Positions 1 to 11,260 of a DNA stretch of 64,000 bases are shown here, one piece after another (the first letter of the stretch is position 1; each line of letters starts with the position of its first letter). The position numbers and the translations under genes are program-made. This DNA comes from Chromatiaceae bacterium (GTDB lineage: Bacteria; Pseudomonadota; Gammaproteobacteria; Chromatiales; Chromatiaceae). The stretch covers positions 1 to 64,000 of the forward strand of contig JACDZG010000018.1 in the NCBI GenBank assembly GCA_013426805.1, given 5' to 3'. Under the pieces are notes generated by a model that was not told where the DNA came from, ran no database searches, and saw only the letters and a program-made list of their open reading frames with translations.

Positions 1-1
1 G

Positions 2-235
2 AACACCAACTTCGACCTGAAGCGCGGGGAGGGGCCGGTCTACTCTCCCGGACCGTCCGCGGCTGGCCGAAACGATGATCAAGGCCAACGTCTCGCGTGC
101 AGGCTCCAGCCCCCCGAAAAATATATTTGTACCACAATTGGAAGACTTGGGGTGCCGTGTACTGATCAATCATTGTCTTCGAGTTCTGTTGAACGGCTAA
201 AACAATGGGGTCGTATTAAAGATGGGTTAACTTAG
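2..235 (+). CDS. C-terminal end of an unrecognised protein (5' partial)
   Basis: An open frame enters from the left edge and stops at TAG 233-235, giving 77 residues with no start inside the window. I recognise no family. The base composition falls towards AT from about 110 to 235, unlike the GC-rich surroundings, which is common for the variable tails of polymorphic toxins. After the TAG the same frame stays open from 236 to about 666, so the stop could be a premature one in a longer gene. Whether this is a real C-terminus or a decayed tail cannot be settled from the window. Confidence 0.3.
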   Translation, partial: NTNFDLKRGEGPVYSPGPSAAGRNDDQGQRLACRLQPPEKYICTTIGRLGVPCTDQSLSSSSVERLKQWGRIKDGLT

Positions 236-464
236 CCGTTCGTCTCGGATTGGTTTGCCGACGAGGATACAGGCGATCACCTGGACAACATCGTCGCCAC
301 CCTGCAAGCGGGGTTCCAAGAGATCGCTGCCGTTTGCAACTCGAACCTGCTCGTAGCTTGTAGGGGCCGCAATTGCGGCGATAGGCACCCTGGCTGCGGA
401 CGTCGCCCCCTTGGTGCAGCACCTCCGCGGAAGCGGAGTCGATTACTCAGCCGAGGAAAGCTCA

Positions 465-800
465 ATGTCCAACAGCCGCCGCCGCCGCAGAGTGCCGCCC
501 GAGATCTTCGCTCTGGAGAGAGGCGGTGTCCGCTTCAGAGAGGTTCGCGCCGCGAAATTGCTGGGCGAGCCTCAGCAATCGGGCTATCTGGTCGCCGAGG
601 AATCCGCTACGGGCAACCGTCTCTGGCTCTTGCAGATATACCCGATCAACTATGTTCCCGGTAAAGAACAGGACGTCCAGGAGGTGTACTTCGTGCGCCT
701 GGAATGGCTTGACGTCGAGAACGCAATTCTTGTCGAGGACGAACTGCATCGGTCCTACCGGATCGATATTGCGACCAGAGCCGTTACTCCCTTACATTAG
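465..800 (+). CDS. Small hypothetical protein, possible immunity protein
   Basis: 111 residues starting at ATG 465, chosen because GAGGAAAG sits just upstream (453-460); an in-frame start at 411 has no such site. The N-terminus is a run of arginines (SNSRRRRRVPP) and the rest is acidic, with alternating hydrophobic stretches (LWLLQIYPINYV, VYFVRLEWLDV) that suggest a beta-rich single domain. There is no signal peptide or membrane segment. Its place behind the AT-shifted end of an unrecognised gene would fit an immunity protein, but that is only positional inference. No family recognised. Confidence 0.5.
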   Translation: MSNSRRRRRVPPEIFALERGGVRFREVRAAKLLGEPQQSGYLVAEESATGNRLWLLQIYPINYVPGKEQDVQEVYFVRLEWLDVENAILVEDELHRSYRIDIATRAVTPLH

Positions 801-863
801 GGGGGAAGGGGGTAGTACCGAATGGCACTAAGTTAAGCTCAACCGACTGAAAAATTTGGATCT

Positions 864-904
864 AAGGCTTCAGCCTTGGCGTGCCGATCCAAGGCTGAAG
901 CCTT
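864..904. repeat. REP-like palindrome
   Basis: Perfect 16-bp inverted repeat, AAGGCTTCAGCCTTGG (864-879) and its complement (889-904), around a 9-bp loop. A related element with the GGCTTCAGCC core lies at 47266-47312. No T-tract follows, so it looks like an extragenic palindrome more than a terminator. Confidence 0.65.
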
Positions 905-1049
905 GGACTCCAGTCGGTCAGCGCCTCGGCTGGCCGGAACCACGGCCAAGGCCCGCGCTCCAGTGGAGCCTGTACCGGCTATCGTCGACACCAATCGCTA
1001 CAACCGATACTGCCAGTTTGCGCGCAGCAATTCGGTGGCCTACCTTTAA

Positions 1050-3422
<2,373 letters not shown>

Positions 3423-3517
3423 GCAATAGTCGCTCGGGCCGGGGTTGGCGTCAGCCCGGCCCGAGCATGCACAACGGGGCCTTGATCATCGTTCCGGCCG
3501 GTGCCCGAGCCTCGCGC

Positions 3518-3591
3518 GTGCGTAGTCTAGGGCTTCCAGCCCTGACTGTTCCAGCCCCGACGCCCCAGGCCAGGATGGCCTGACTACGCAC
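3518..3591. repeat. Extragenic palindrome with 10-bp terminal inverted repeats
   Basis: GTGCGTAGTC at 3518-3527 pairs exactly with GACTACGCAC at 3582-3591, enclosing a shorter stem AGGGCTTCCAGCCCT. It lies in the 390-bp gap between katG and yaeQ; I see no gene in the rest of that gap. Similar in style to the GGCTTCAGCC palindromes elsewhere in the window, so probably a REP-type element. Confidence 0.6.
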
Positions 3592-3810
3592 TTTCATGGT
3601 AAACCCTCGACCTCCGGTGGAACGCCGATCAAGGCCTACGACGTGACGGATGAACCCGGAGCAGACCTCCGACGTGACGACCAGGCGCTGACCGCCACGG
3701 ATTCCGTGCGGATACTTGTTTGCCGCGGGTGACCACCGTCCGCAACCACCTGCCGGTCCTCCCGCGGTTAAGATAGCGGTTCAACCCCCTTCAACATCCA
3801 GGACAGACCC

Positions 3811-4353
3811 ATGGCCCTCAAGGCGACCGTGTTCAAGGCCCAGGTACAGATCAGCGACATGGACCGTCATTATTACGGGTCGCACGCCCTCACGCTGGCG
3901 CGCCACCCTTCGGAGACCGACGAGCGGATGATGGTCCGGCTGCTCGCCTTCTGCTTGCTCGCCGATCCGCTGCTGACCTTCGCCAAGGGGTTGAGTACGG
4001 ACGAGGAGCCGGATCTCTGGCAACACAGTCTCAGCGGTGAGCTGGAACTCTGGGTCGAGGTCGGCCTGCCCGATGCGCGGCGACTGCGCCAGGTGTGCGG
4101 GCGTGCCCGCCAGGTGGTGGTGATCAGCTACGGCGGCCGGACGGCCGCCCTGTGGTGGCAGCAGCACAGCGAGGCGCTGGCACGGCTGCAGAACCTGCGG
4201 GTGCTGGACCTCGAAAATGCCGACGAGGTCGATGCGCTGACGGCATTGGTTGCGCGGAGTATGGATCTGACCTGCACCATCGAGGGCGGCCATTGCTGGG
4301 TGAGGGACGATCAGTCGACGGTGGAACTGTCGCCGCTGGTGCGGCAAGGGTAA
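3811..4353 (+). CDS. yaeQ: YaeQ family protein
   Basis: 180 residues, the usual length for YaeQ. The N-terminus MALKATVFKAQVQISDMDRHYYG is typical of the family, as are the segments ARHPSETDERMMVRLLAFC and LWVEVGLPDARRLRQVCGRA. The family has a nuclease-like PD-(D/E)XK fold of unproven function (YaeQ of E. coli was reported as a multicopy suppressor in an RfaH-related context). It ends six bases before the alanine dehydrogenase start, so it is probably the first gene of a yaeQ-ald-alr transcription unit. Confidence 0.9.
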   Translation: MALKATVFKAQVQISDMDRHYYGSHALTLARHPSETDERMMVRLLAFCLLADPLLTFAKGLSTDEEPDLWQHSLSGELELWVEVGLPDARRLRQVCGRARQVVVISYGGRTAALWWQQHSEALARLQNLRVLDLENADEVDALTALVARSMDLTCTIEGGHCWVRDDQSTVELSPLVRQG

Positions 4354-4358
4354 CAAAG

Positions 4359-5483
4359 ATGCTGATCGGCGTACCCCGAGAGATCAAACCCCAAGAGTAT
4401 CGCGTCGGCCTGACCCCCGAGTCGGTGGCCGAGTTGGTCCATCAGGGCCACGCGGTACTGGTGGAGACGCAGGCCGGGGCGGGCATCGGGGCGGACGATG
4501 CGGCCTATCAAGCGGCGGGCGCGCGGATTGCGCCGGACGCGGCGGCGGTCTTCGCCGGCGCCGAACTGATCGTCAAGGTGAAGGAACCGCAGGCGGCCGA
4601 GCGGGCGCGGCTGCGTCCGGATCAGGTGCTCTTCACCTATCTGCACCTGGCGCCCGATCCGGATCAGGCGCGCGAGCTGTTGGCGTCAGGCGCCGTCTGC
4701 ATCGCCTATGAGACGGTCACCGATGCGCAGGGCGGTCTGCCGCTGCTCAAGCCCATGAGCCAGGTGGCCGGGCGGCTCGCCGTCCAGGCCGGCGCCTGGG
4801 CGCTGCAGGCGGGCCAGGGCGGGCGCGGACTGCTGCCGGGCGGGGTGCCGGGCGTGGCGCCAGCCCGGGTGCTGATCCTGGGCGGCGGGGTGGTGGGCTT
4901 CAATGCCGCTCAAATGGCGGTCGGCCTGCAGGCGGATGTGACCATTCTGGACCGCAACCCGGCGGTCCTGGAGCGGCTCGCCACGCACTTCGGCGCCGGT
5001 GCGCGGGTGCTGTATTCCACCCGCGCCGCGCTGGCCGCCGAACTGACGACAGCCGACCTGGTGATCGGCGCCGTGCTGGTGCCGGGTGCCGCCGCGCCGC
5101 GGTTGGTGACCCGCGCCCAGCTGGCGACCATGCGCCCCGGCGCGGTGCTGGTGGATGTGGCCATCGATCAGGGCGGCTGTTTCGAAACCTCCCGCCCAAC
5201 GACCCATGCCCAGCCGCTCTACAGCGTCGACGGCATCCTGCACTATTGCGTCGCCAATATGCCGGGGGCGGTGCCGCGCACCGCGGCCGCGGCACTGAAT
5301 AACGCGACCCTGCCCTATGTCCTGGCCTTGGCGGCCAAGGGCTGGTGCGTCGCCTTGGCCGAGGACCCGCATCTGCGCGCCGGGCTCAACTGTTGTGCCG
5401 GACAGATCACCCATCCGGCGGTGGCCGCCGCCCTGGGGTATGACCTGACCCCGGCGGACGTCATGCTGCGGAGTCTGCCATGA
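4359..5483 (+). CDS. ald: Alanine dehydrogenase
   Basis: 374 residues from ATG 4359 (MLIGVPREIKPQEYRVGLTP). NAD-dependent, interconverts L-alanine and pyruvate plus ammonia in the cytoplasm. The substrate lysine is in LIVKVKEP and the catalytic histidine in FTYLHLAPD; the Rossmann NAD site is VLILGGGVVGFNAAQMA. Length matches the family. An internal stretch around residues 155-168 (GQGGRGLLPGGVPG) is the usual loop before the dinucleotide domain. The stop codon overlaps the start of alr (ATGA), so the two are translationally coupled. Together they can convert D-alanine to L-alanine and then to pyruvate, or supply D-alanine for the cell wall. A longer in-frame start at 4095 would run through yaeQ and is rejected. 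Confidence 0.97.
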   Translation: MLIGVPREIKPQEYRVGLTPESVAELVHQGHAVLVETQAGAGIGADDAAYQAAGARIAPDAAAVFAGAELIVKVKEPQAAERARLRPDQVLFTYLHLAPDPDQARELLASGAVCIAYETVTDAQGGLPLLKPMSQVAGRLAVQAGAWALQAGQGGRGLLPGGVPGVAPARVLILGGGVVGFNAAQMAVGLQADVTILDRNPAVLERLATHFGAGARVLYSTRAALAAELTTADLVIGAVLVPGAAAPRLVTRAQLATMRPGAVLVDVAIDQGGCFETSRPTTHAQPLYSVDGILHYCVANMPGAVPRTAAAALNNATLPYVLALAAKGWCVALAEDPHLRAGLNCCAGQITHPAVAAALGYDLTPADVMLRSLP

Positions 5484-6565
5484 GCCGCCCCACCCGCGCC
5501 CGTATCGATCTGGATGCGCTGCGCCATAATCTGCGCCATGCCAGGGCGCTGGCCGGAACGGCACGGGTCCTGGCCGTAGTCAAGGCGAACGCCTATGGTC
5601 ATGGTGTGGTTCAGGTCGCCCGCGCGCTGGTCGGGCAGGCGGATGCCTTCGGGGTCGCCTGTGTCGAGGAGGCTGCCGAACTGCGCGAGTCGGGGATCAG
5701 CGACCCGATTTTACTTCTGGAAGGGGTCTTCGCCCCGGACGAGATCCGGTTGGTCGATCGACTTGGTCTGTCCATGGTGGTCCACTGCCGGGAACAACTG
5801 GAGTGGGTGCGGGCGGCCCGGCCGGCCCGGCCGCTGGACTGTTGGCTCAAGCTGGATTCCGGGATGCATCGTTTGGGTCTGACACCGGAGGCCCTGGTGT
5901 CGGCGTATCGGGCGCTCACCGAACTGCCCCAGGTGGGTGAGGTGGTGCTGATGACCCACCTGGCCCGCGCGGACGAGCCGGATCAACCCTACACCAGCCA
6001 TCAACTGGCCCTGTTCGGTGCAGTCTGTGGTGGTCTCAAGGTTCAGCGCAGCCTGGCCGGTTCGGCCGGTCTGCTGGCCTGGCCGGACGCGGTCGGCGAC
6101 TGGGTGCGCCCCGGCATCATGCTCTACGGGGCCACGCCGTTGGGCGATGGACATCCATCGGCGGCCCGGCTGCGTCCGGTCATGAGCCTGGAATCGGCAT
6201 TGATCGCCGTGCGCGATCTGGCTCCGGGCGAGCCGATCGGCTATGGCGGGCGCTTCGTCTGCGCGCGACCGACCCGGGTGGGTGTGGTCGCGGCCGGGTA
6301 CGCGGACGGCTATCCCCGCCACGCGCGCGACGGCACTCCGGCGGCCGTCAACGGGCACCTGACCCGGATCGTCGGCCGGGTCTCCATGGATATGCTCACG
6401 GTGGATCTGACCGAGGTACCGCAGGCCCGCCTCGGGGACCCGGTGGAACTCTGGGGCGCCCGCGTCAGCGCCAACGCGGTCGCCGCCGCCGCCGACACCA
6501 TTTCCTACCAACTGTTCACCGGCGTGACCAGCCGGGTGCCGCGGGTCTACGAGGCCGGCCTTTAA
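5480..6565 (+). CDS. alr: Alanine racemase
   Basis: 361 residues. PLP-dependent racemase making D-alanine for peptidoglycan. The PLP lysine is in VVKANAYGHG (residues ~34-43); the second catalytic base, tyrosine, is in AAGYADGYPR; RVSMDMLTVDLT and the LGDPVELWG motif of the C-terminal beta-domain are present. Overlaps the ald stop by 4 bp. Coupling to a catabolic dehydrogenase suggests a DadX-like role, but the sequence alone does not separate Alr from DadX and no second alr is visible here. Confidence 0.97.
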   Translation: MSRPTRARIDLDALRHNLRHARALAGTARVLAVVKANAYGHGVVQVARALVGQADAFGVACVEEAAELRESGISDPILLLEGVFAPDEIRLVDRLGLSMVVHCREQLEWVRAARPARPLDCWLKLDSGMHRLGLTPEALVSAYRALTELPQVGEVVLMTHLARADEPDQPYTSHQLALFGAVCGGLKVQRSLAGSAGLLAWPDAVGDWVRPGIMLYGATPLGDGHPSAARLRPVMSLESALIAVRDLAPGEPIGYGGRFVCARPTRVGVVAAGYADGYPRHARDGTPAAVNGHLTRIVGRVSMDMLTVDLTEVPQARLGDPVELWGARVSANAVAAAADTISYQLFTGVTSRVPRVYEAGL

Positions 6566-6713
6566 CGCGGGAACCAGCTAGACGCAAATCGAAGACGACT
6601 CTTTAATTTGCGCTCATGTGCGTTCATGTGCGGAAGAATCCTCTTCTACCTCTCGCACTGAGCACGGCCAGTGGCGCCGTCGGGTGCGTACAGCACCGGT
6701 TCCGTTTGCTGCT

Positions 6714-7691
6714 ATGTCTGATAATCCACTGACGCATCATGAGATTCTGACCCTGGTCGAACCTTTCAGCCGCAGCGGCCGGCAACTGGATCTGGCAGCC
6801 AGCGACCGCCCGGGGCGGCGCCTGGTCTTCAAGCCGCGTGAGTATCCGCCCAAGACACTGTTCGGACCCACGCTGACAGAGACGCTGGTCCTGGAAAACC
6901 CGCGTTCCGATCTGTACCGGCTCGTCCGTCACATGAGCACCCCGTCGGGCGAAACCGCCACCTTACGCGTCGAGGGGTCGGCCCCCGCAAATCTGGTCGA
7001 GCGGCTGGACCGGATCGCCGCGCAGGTCCATTTCCAGGTGTGCCGCGGCGTCACCATCGCCCGCAGCTACCGGTTGATCTACAGCCCGAGCAGCGTCAGG
7101 GGTGTGCCGGGGCACGACAATCTGGTCCTGAGTGAGGCAAAGGCCGATCTGGGCAACATCGAACTGACGCTGGACGCCGGGATCGGGACCCGCGGTCCGG
7201 CGGAAGTCCATCTGACGGCGAAACCCGAGCAGTTGTTTGCGCCGCCTGATGATTTGCTGGCGGTCCTGGGCTGGAGCTGGAGGCCGCTGCGGCCCATCAA
7301 GAAGGGCTGGCGCTCACTGCTGCGCCTGCCGGCGAGCGAACCCAAGCGCACGCCCGCGCTCGAACAGAAACTGGTGCAGACCGTGGAGCATCTGGCGCTC
7401 ACCCTGGCCGAGCCGCCGGCGCGTTTCCACCGGCGGTTTCCGGTGGCGCGTTGGGTCTGTGTGACGCGGCGGTTGACCGGGATTCTGGTGGTTGTTGGTC
7501 TGTTGGCCGCGGGACCGCTGATCATGTTCATGGACCTGGCGCCGGGCTCCATCTGGCGCTTTCTGGCCTTTCACTCGCCGCCCTTTCTGATGATCGGTTT
7601 CTTCATGGTCAAGGAGATGCCGCTCATGCGTCCGCCGCGGATTCCCCGCCCGCCACCCGCGACGGCCTGGGTGCCGACAGCGGCAAACTGA
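6714..7691 (+). CDS. Hypothetical protein with C-terminal membrane segments
   Basis: 325 residues from ATG 6714 (MSDNPLTHHEILTLVEPFSR); an upstream in-frame start at 6618 is possible but lacks a better ribosome site. The first ~260 residues are soluble and mixed alpha/beta. Two hydrophobic segments follow near the C-terminus (LTGILVVVGLLAAGPLIMF and IWRFLAFHSPPFLMIGFFMV), ending in a proline-rich tail, so the large N-terminal domain is probably cytoplasmic and anchored. I do not recognise the family. It converges on the gas vesicle operon, separated by the terminator at 7.7 kb. Confidence 0.7.
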   Translation: MSDNPLTHHEILTLVEPFSRSGRQLDLAASDRPGRRLVFKPREYPPKTLFGPTLTETLVLENPRSDLYRLVRHMSTPSGETATLRVEGSAPANLVERLDRIAAQVHFQVCRGVTIARSYRLIYSPSSVRGVPGHDNLVLSEAKADLGNIELTLDAGIGTRGPAEVHLTAKPEQLFAPPDDLLAVLGWSWRPLRPIKKGWRSLLRLPASEPKRTPALEQKLVQTVEHLALTLAEPPARFHRRFPVARWVCVTRRLTGILVVVGLLAAGPLIMFMDLAPGSIWRFLAFHSPPFLMIGFFMVKEMPLMRPPRIPRPPPATAWVPTAAN

Positions 7692-7701
7692 GGCGCTCAC
7701 A

Positions 7702-7744
7702 GAAACAAAAACGGCGCGGTCCCTATTCGCCGGGACCGCGCCGT
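7702..7744 (-). terminator. Rho-independent terminator of the gas vesicle operon
   Basis: Perfect 13-bp stem: ACGGCGCGGTCCC (7711-7723) pairs with GGGACCGCGCCGT (7732-7744) around an 8-base loop. Read on the minus strand the stem is followed by TTTTTGTTTCTG, the expected U-tract, so it terminates the minus-strand operon ending with the CDC48 ATPase. In the plus direction the stem is followed by ACAAATGCC, a poor U-tract, so termination of the 6714 gene is less certain. Confidence 0.88.
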
Positions 7745-7774
7745 ACAAATGCCTCGTGTTCGAGGCTTTCCCCC

Positions 7775-9913
7775 CTAACGGGTTCTGACCGAGTCGAGCG
7801 CGGCCGTCAGGTCGGCCATTTCGATCAGGACCTTGACTGTTTCCGGGTCGGGCGCGTCGGGATTGCTTGCCACCGCGCGCCGCACCGCGGCCAGGGCGGC
7901 GCGGTTGCAGACGGCGGCGACTTCCGCCCCGCTGAAGCCGGCGCTGTCGCGGACCAGCGTGTCGATATCGATGCCGGGGACGACGGGCTTGCCGCGCAGA
8001 TGGACCTTGAAGATTTCCTGGCGTCCTTCGTCGTCCGGGACCGGGATGCGGATGATCTCGTCGAAGCGTCCGGGTCGGAGGATCGCCGGGTCAAGGATGT
8101 CCACCCGGTTGGTGGCTCCCAGGACCAGGACCCCGCGCAGGTCTTCGATGCCGTCCATCTCGGCCAGGAATTGGCTTAAGACCCGCTCACCGACCGGGTT
8201 GTCACCGCCGCCGCCGCGGGCCGACACCAGGGCGTCGATCTCGTCGAAGAACATGATGCAGGGAGCGGCCTGTCGGGCCTTGTGGAACATCTCGCGCACG
8301 GCGCGTTCGGACTCGCCGACATACTTGGACATCAGCGCCGGACCCTTGATCGAGATGACGTTGACCTGGGTCTCATTGGCTACGGCCTTGGCGAGCATGG
8401 TCTTGCCGCAGCCGGGCGGGCCGTCGAGCAGGATACCCTTGGGCGGGCGCACGCCGGCTTGTTCGAACAGGTGCGGATACTTGAGCGGCCAGGCGACGGC
8501 TTCCTTCAGGAGTTCCTTGGTCTGGTGCAGACCGCCGACATCGTCCCAGGTCACGTCCGGGATCTCGACGAAGACCTCACGGACCGCGGAAGGCTCCACG
8601 TCGTGCAGCGCCTCGATGAAATCGTCGCCGCAGATTTCGAGTGTGGCCAGGCGTTCGTAAGGAATCGTCTGCAGGCTGAGATCCAACTCCGGCATGACGC
8701 GCCGCAGACAGATCATGGCCGCCTCACGGCACAGGCCCTGCAGGTCGGCACCGACGAAGCCGTGCGTGACGTCGGCCAGGTGGCGCATGTCCACGTCGTC
8801 CTTGAGCGGCATACCGCGGCTATGGATCTCGAGGATCTCCAGCCGGCCGTTACGGTCCGGAATCGGGATCTCGATCTCGCGGTCGAAGCGTCCGGGTCGA
8901 CGCAGCGCCGGATCGATCAGATCCGGCATGTTGGTGGCGGCGATGACGATGACGTTGGCGCGGCGGTTGAGCCCGTCCATCAGGGCGAGCAACTGGGCGA
9001 CCACCCGCTTCTCGACCTCGCCCAGCGTCCCCTCGCGCTTCGGGGCGATGGCGTCGATCTCATCCAGGAAGATGATGCTGGGCCCTTTGGCCCCGGCTTC
9101 CTGGAAGATCTTGCGCAGATGCGCCTCGCTCTCCCCGTAGAACTTGTGGATGATTTCGGGGCCGCTCACCGAGAAGAAGTTCGCCTCCGCTTCGGCGGCG
9201 ATGGTGCGGGCAATCAGGGTCTTGCCGCAGCCGGGCGGGCCTTTCATCAAGACGCCCTTGGGCGCATCGATACCGAGCCGGTCGAAGAGTTCCGGGTAGC
9301 GCAGCGGCAACTCGATCATCTCGCGGATGCGCTGGAGCTGGGGCTTGAGGCCGCCGATGTCCTCGTAGGAGACCGGGTTGGGCACCGACGCCGCGGCCGC
9401 CGCCTTCTGGCCCTTGGGCCCGCTGATGACGAGTTGCGTGGTCGGGTTGATAATGACGGTGCCGCGCGGACTGGTGCCCACCACCCGGAAGTCGGTCGCG
9501 CGACTGCCGAACAGGGTGACGCGGACGCGATCACCCTCGCGGACGGGGAGTCCATCGAGCAGGCTGCCGATATAGTGCAGGTCCCGCTCGGTGGGGGTGA
9601 CGGTGGTCGGCGCCAGCGTGATGCGGTCCGCCGGGGCGTGTTCGGTCACCCGCAGGACGACGAACTCGTCGAGTCCGGCACCCGCGTTGTCGCGGCTGAT
9701 GCCGTCCAACTGTACGCGACCCTGGCCGCGAATATCCTTGAACGCGGGCAGCACCTTGCAGACCGCCGTGCGCTTGCCCTCAACCTCGACGATGTCGCCG
9801 ATGGCCACGCCCAAGCGGGCCATGTCCGCCGGGTCCATCCGGGCAAAGGCGCGGCCTACGTCTTTGCTCAGGGCCTCGGTGACCTTCAGTCTCAAATCGA
9901 CCGTCTCGCTCAT
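7775..9913 (-). CDS. CDC48-family AAA ATPase of the gas vesicle cluster
   Basis: 712 residues, the length of archaeal/bacterial CDC48 (VAT/VCP-like). N-terminal double-psi barrel domain (about 1-190) followed by two AAA modules. D1 has Walker A GPPGCGKT and Walker B IIFLDEIDAIAP; D2 has GPPGCGKT, Walker B IMFFDEIDALVSARG and the ATNRVDILDPAILRPGR sensor region. Such hexamers unfold or remodel protein complexes. It is the last gene of the gvp operon, 4 bp downstream of gvpH, so it is probably co-expressed with vesicle assembly as a remodeller or quality-control factor; that role is inferred from position. CDC48-type ATPases are otherwise mostly archaeal/eukaryotic, so lateral origin is plausible. 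Confidence 0.93.
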   Translation of the reverse strand: MSETVDLRLKVTEALSKDVGRAFARMDPADMARLGVAIGDIVEVEGKRTAVCKVLPAFKDIRGQGRVQLDGISRDNAGAGLDEFVVLRVTEHAPADRITLAPTTVTPTERDLHYIGSLLDGLPVREGDRVRVTLFGSRATDFRVVGTSPRGTVIINPTTQLVISGPKGQKAAAAASVPNPVSYEDIGGLKPQLQRIREMIELPLRYPELFDRLGIDAPKGVLMKGPPGCGKTLIARTIAAEAEANFFSVSGPEIIHKFYGESEAHLRKIFQEAGAKGPSIIFLDEIDAIAPKREGTLGEVEKRVVAQLLALMDGLNRRANVIVIAATNMPDLIDPALRRPGRFDREIEIPIPDRNGRLEILEIHSRGMPLKDDVDMRHLADVTHGFVGADLQGLCREAAMICLRRVMPELDLSLQTIPYERLATLEICGDDFIEALHDVEPSAVREVFVEIPDVTWDDVGGLHQTKELLKEAVAWPLKYPHLFEQAGVRPPKGILLDGPPGCGKTMLAKAVANETQVNVISIKGPALMSKYVGESERAVREMFHKARQAAPCIMFFDEIDALVSARGGGGDNPVGERVLSQFLAEMDGIEDLRGVLVLGATNRVDILDPAILRPGRFDEIIRIPVPDDEGRQEIFKVHLRGKPVVPGIDIDTLVRDSAGFSGAEVAAVCNRAALAAVRRAVASNPDAPDPETVKVLIEMADLTAALDSVRTR

Positions 9914-9917
9914 GGCC

Positions 9918-10451
9918 CTACTCCTTGTCTGCGGTCGGCGGCGTTTTGGCGCACTTGATTTCGACCACGCCGTTGTTGCAGGTAATGCTCAAGATACCGC
10001 TATTACACGGGGCGGGAAGCATGATCTCCTTGTAGTAGGAGCGCTCGCCCTTGCCGGCGCGCAGTGTCAGAATGTCCTCGGCGACTTCGGCCTGAACCTC
10101 CTCGACCGCGACGCCCGGCATCTCGGCGATCAGGACGACTTGCTCCGGCTCGTCGAAGATGTCGATCACCGGCTCCCTCACCTCTTGCACCACGGCATGG
10201 CCGGTCTTTTTGTCGCGCTTGATGTTGCCGAAAGGCTCCACCTTGACCTCGTCGCGGTCACCGCCGATGCCGGTACGCACGGTAAACCCATAGACGCCCT
10301 TGAAGTTCTTGCCTTCGCTCTGGACGTCGAAATTGCCCTCGCGTTTGAGTTGCTCGCCCTTTTCGGCCAAGTCGCCGAGTTTTTCGACCAAATTGGCAAG
10401 TCCGCCGAAAAGGCCCTCGACCGATCCTGCCTGACGTCTACGGTTGATCAT
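9918..10451 (-). CDS. gvpH: Gas vesicle protein GvpH (Hsp20-like)
   Basis: 177 residues. The C-terminal ~90 residues form an alpha-crystallin/Hsp20 domain (EPVIDIFDEPEQVVLIAEMP, then ILTLRAGKGERSYYKEIMLP and a final NNGVVEIKC strand). The N-terminal half (GLFGGLANLVEKLGDLAEKG) is helical, as in GvpH proteins. The gvpH family is thought to act as a small chaperone on vesicle components. Lies between an unknown gvp-cluster gene and the CDC48 ATPase, so a chaperone and an unfoldase are adjacent in one operon. Confidence 0.88.
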   Translation of the reverse strand: MINRRRQAGSVEGLFGGLANLVEKLGDLAEKGEQLKREGNFDVQSEGKNFKGVYGFTVRTGIGGDRDEVKVEPFGNIKRDKKTGHAVVQEVREPVIDIFDEPEQVVLIAEMPGVAVEEVQAEVAEDILTLRAGKGERSYYKEIMLPAPCNSGILSITCNNGVVEIKCAKTPPTADKE

Positions 10452-10552
10452 CTTGCGTTACCTCGTTGTGAGCTGCTGTGCGCCACCCTGGTAAATTGTG
10501 TCCCGGTGCTATCGCGCGGCGGTGAATAGCGGGGATTCCCCTCGTGGCCCCG

Positions 10553-11248
10553 TCAGGGGTCGGTGTCGCCTTCGGCCGGTGCGCCAACCCCGTCGGCCCC
10601 TATCGGGGTACCCAAGGGGTAGGCGACCTGGATGTCCGGATCGAGCCAAGGGGTGACGTCATGGAGCATCCCGAGGAACAGGATGCCGACCTCGCCCGCG
10701 GCCAGGGTTGCGTTGATGCGCTCGGCAATGAAGCGGTCACGTGCTTTGAGCAGCATGCGCGCGTGCATCTGCAACGCGTCGCGGCCGTCCCCGTCGAGTT
10801 CTTCCATCTGTTCGGGGGCCAGGAGGCGTTTGGCCAGGTTATACTCCTGGAGCAGCAATGGGGCTGACTCGGTACCCATGATCGTTGCCCCCTTGGTATG
10901 CAGACGCAGCAATATCCGGTGGTTGCGGCTGCCTTTGTAGGTCATTTCCTTGACAATATCGAGTTCGTGCTCGCAGATCGGCAAGCCGTCCTGATAGAGT
11001 CTGGTACGTTCGGGATGCAGGTGCATGGCGTCGATCAGCCGCTCGATCTCGGTCCACATCTGATCGACCGTGTGGACCCGCCGCCGCCAGGCGTCCGCAC
11101 CCAAGGCGGTGCGGGTAGCGGACTGCACAGGTTTGCCCAAGGCCCCCAAGTCGACGACGCTGTGGATGACCGGGCAATAGATCAGGGTGCGCGGCACCGC
11201 GAGACCAGTGTGACCGGTCTCCGGAAGGGGATGGGCCTGGTCTGACAT
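10553..11248 (-). CDS. Uncharacterised protein of the gas vesicle operon
   Basis: 231 residues, no signal peptide or membrane segment. Segments that look conserved include TLIYCPVIHSVVDLG near the N-terminus, and RDRFIAERINATLAAGEVG followed by ILFLGMLHDVTPWLD near the C-terminus. The latter resembles the pattern around the last strand of TraB/PrgY-like or erythromycin-esterase-like folds, but the resemblance is weak and I do not assign a function. It sits between gvpJ and gvpH on the same strand with short gaps (12 and 101 bp), so it is most likely expressed with the vesicle genes. Confidence 0.8.
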   Translation of the reverse strand: MSDQAHPLPETGHTGLAVPRTLIYCPVIHSVVDLGALGKPVQSATRTALGADAWRRRVHTVDQMWTEIERLIDAMHLHPERTRLYQDGLPICEHELDIVKEMTYKGSRNHRILLRLHTKGATIMGTESAPLLLQEYNLAKRLLAPEQMEELDGDGRDALQMHARMLLKARDRFIAERINATLAAGEVGILFLGMLHDVTPWLDPDIQVAYPLGTPIGADGVGAPAEGDTDP

Positions 11249-11260
11249 GGCGGCTTTTCC

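Noticed and set aside
8282..9958. 558-residue plus-strand frame opposite the CDC48 ATPase
   Set aside because: Shadow frame of a GC-rich gene. The protein is rich in H, D, R, G, V as expected of an antisense translation, while the minus strand has a perfect AAA ATPase.
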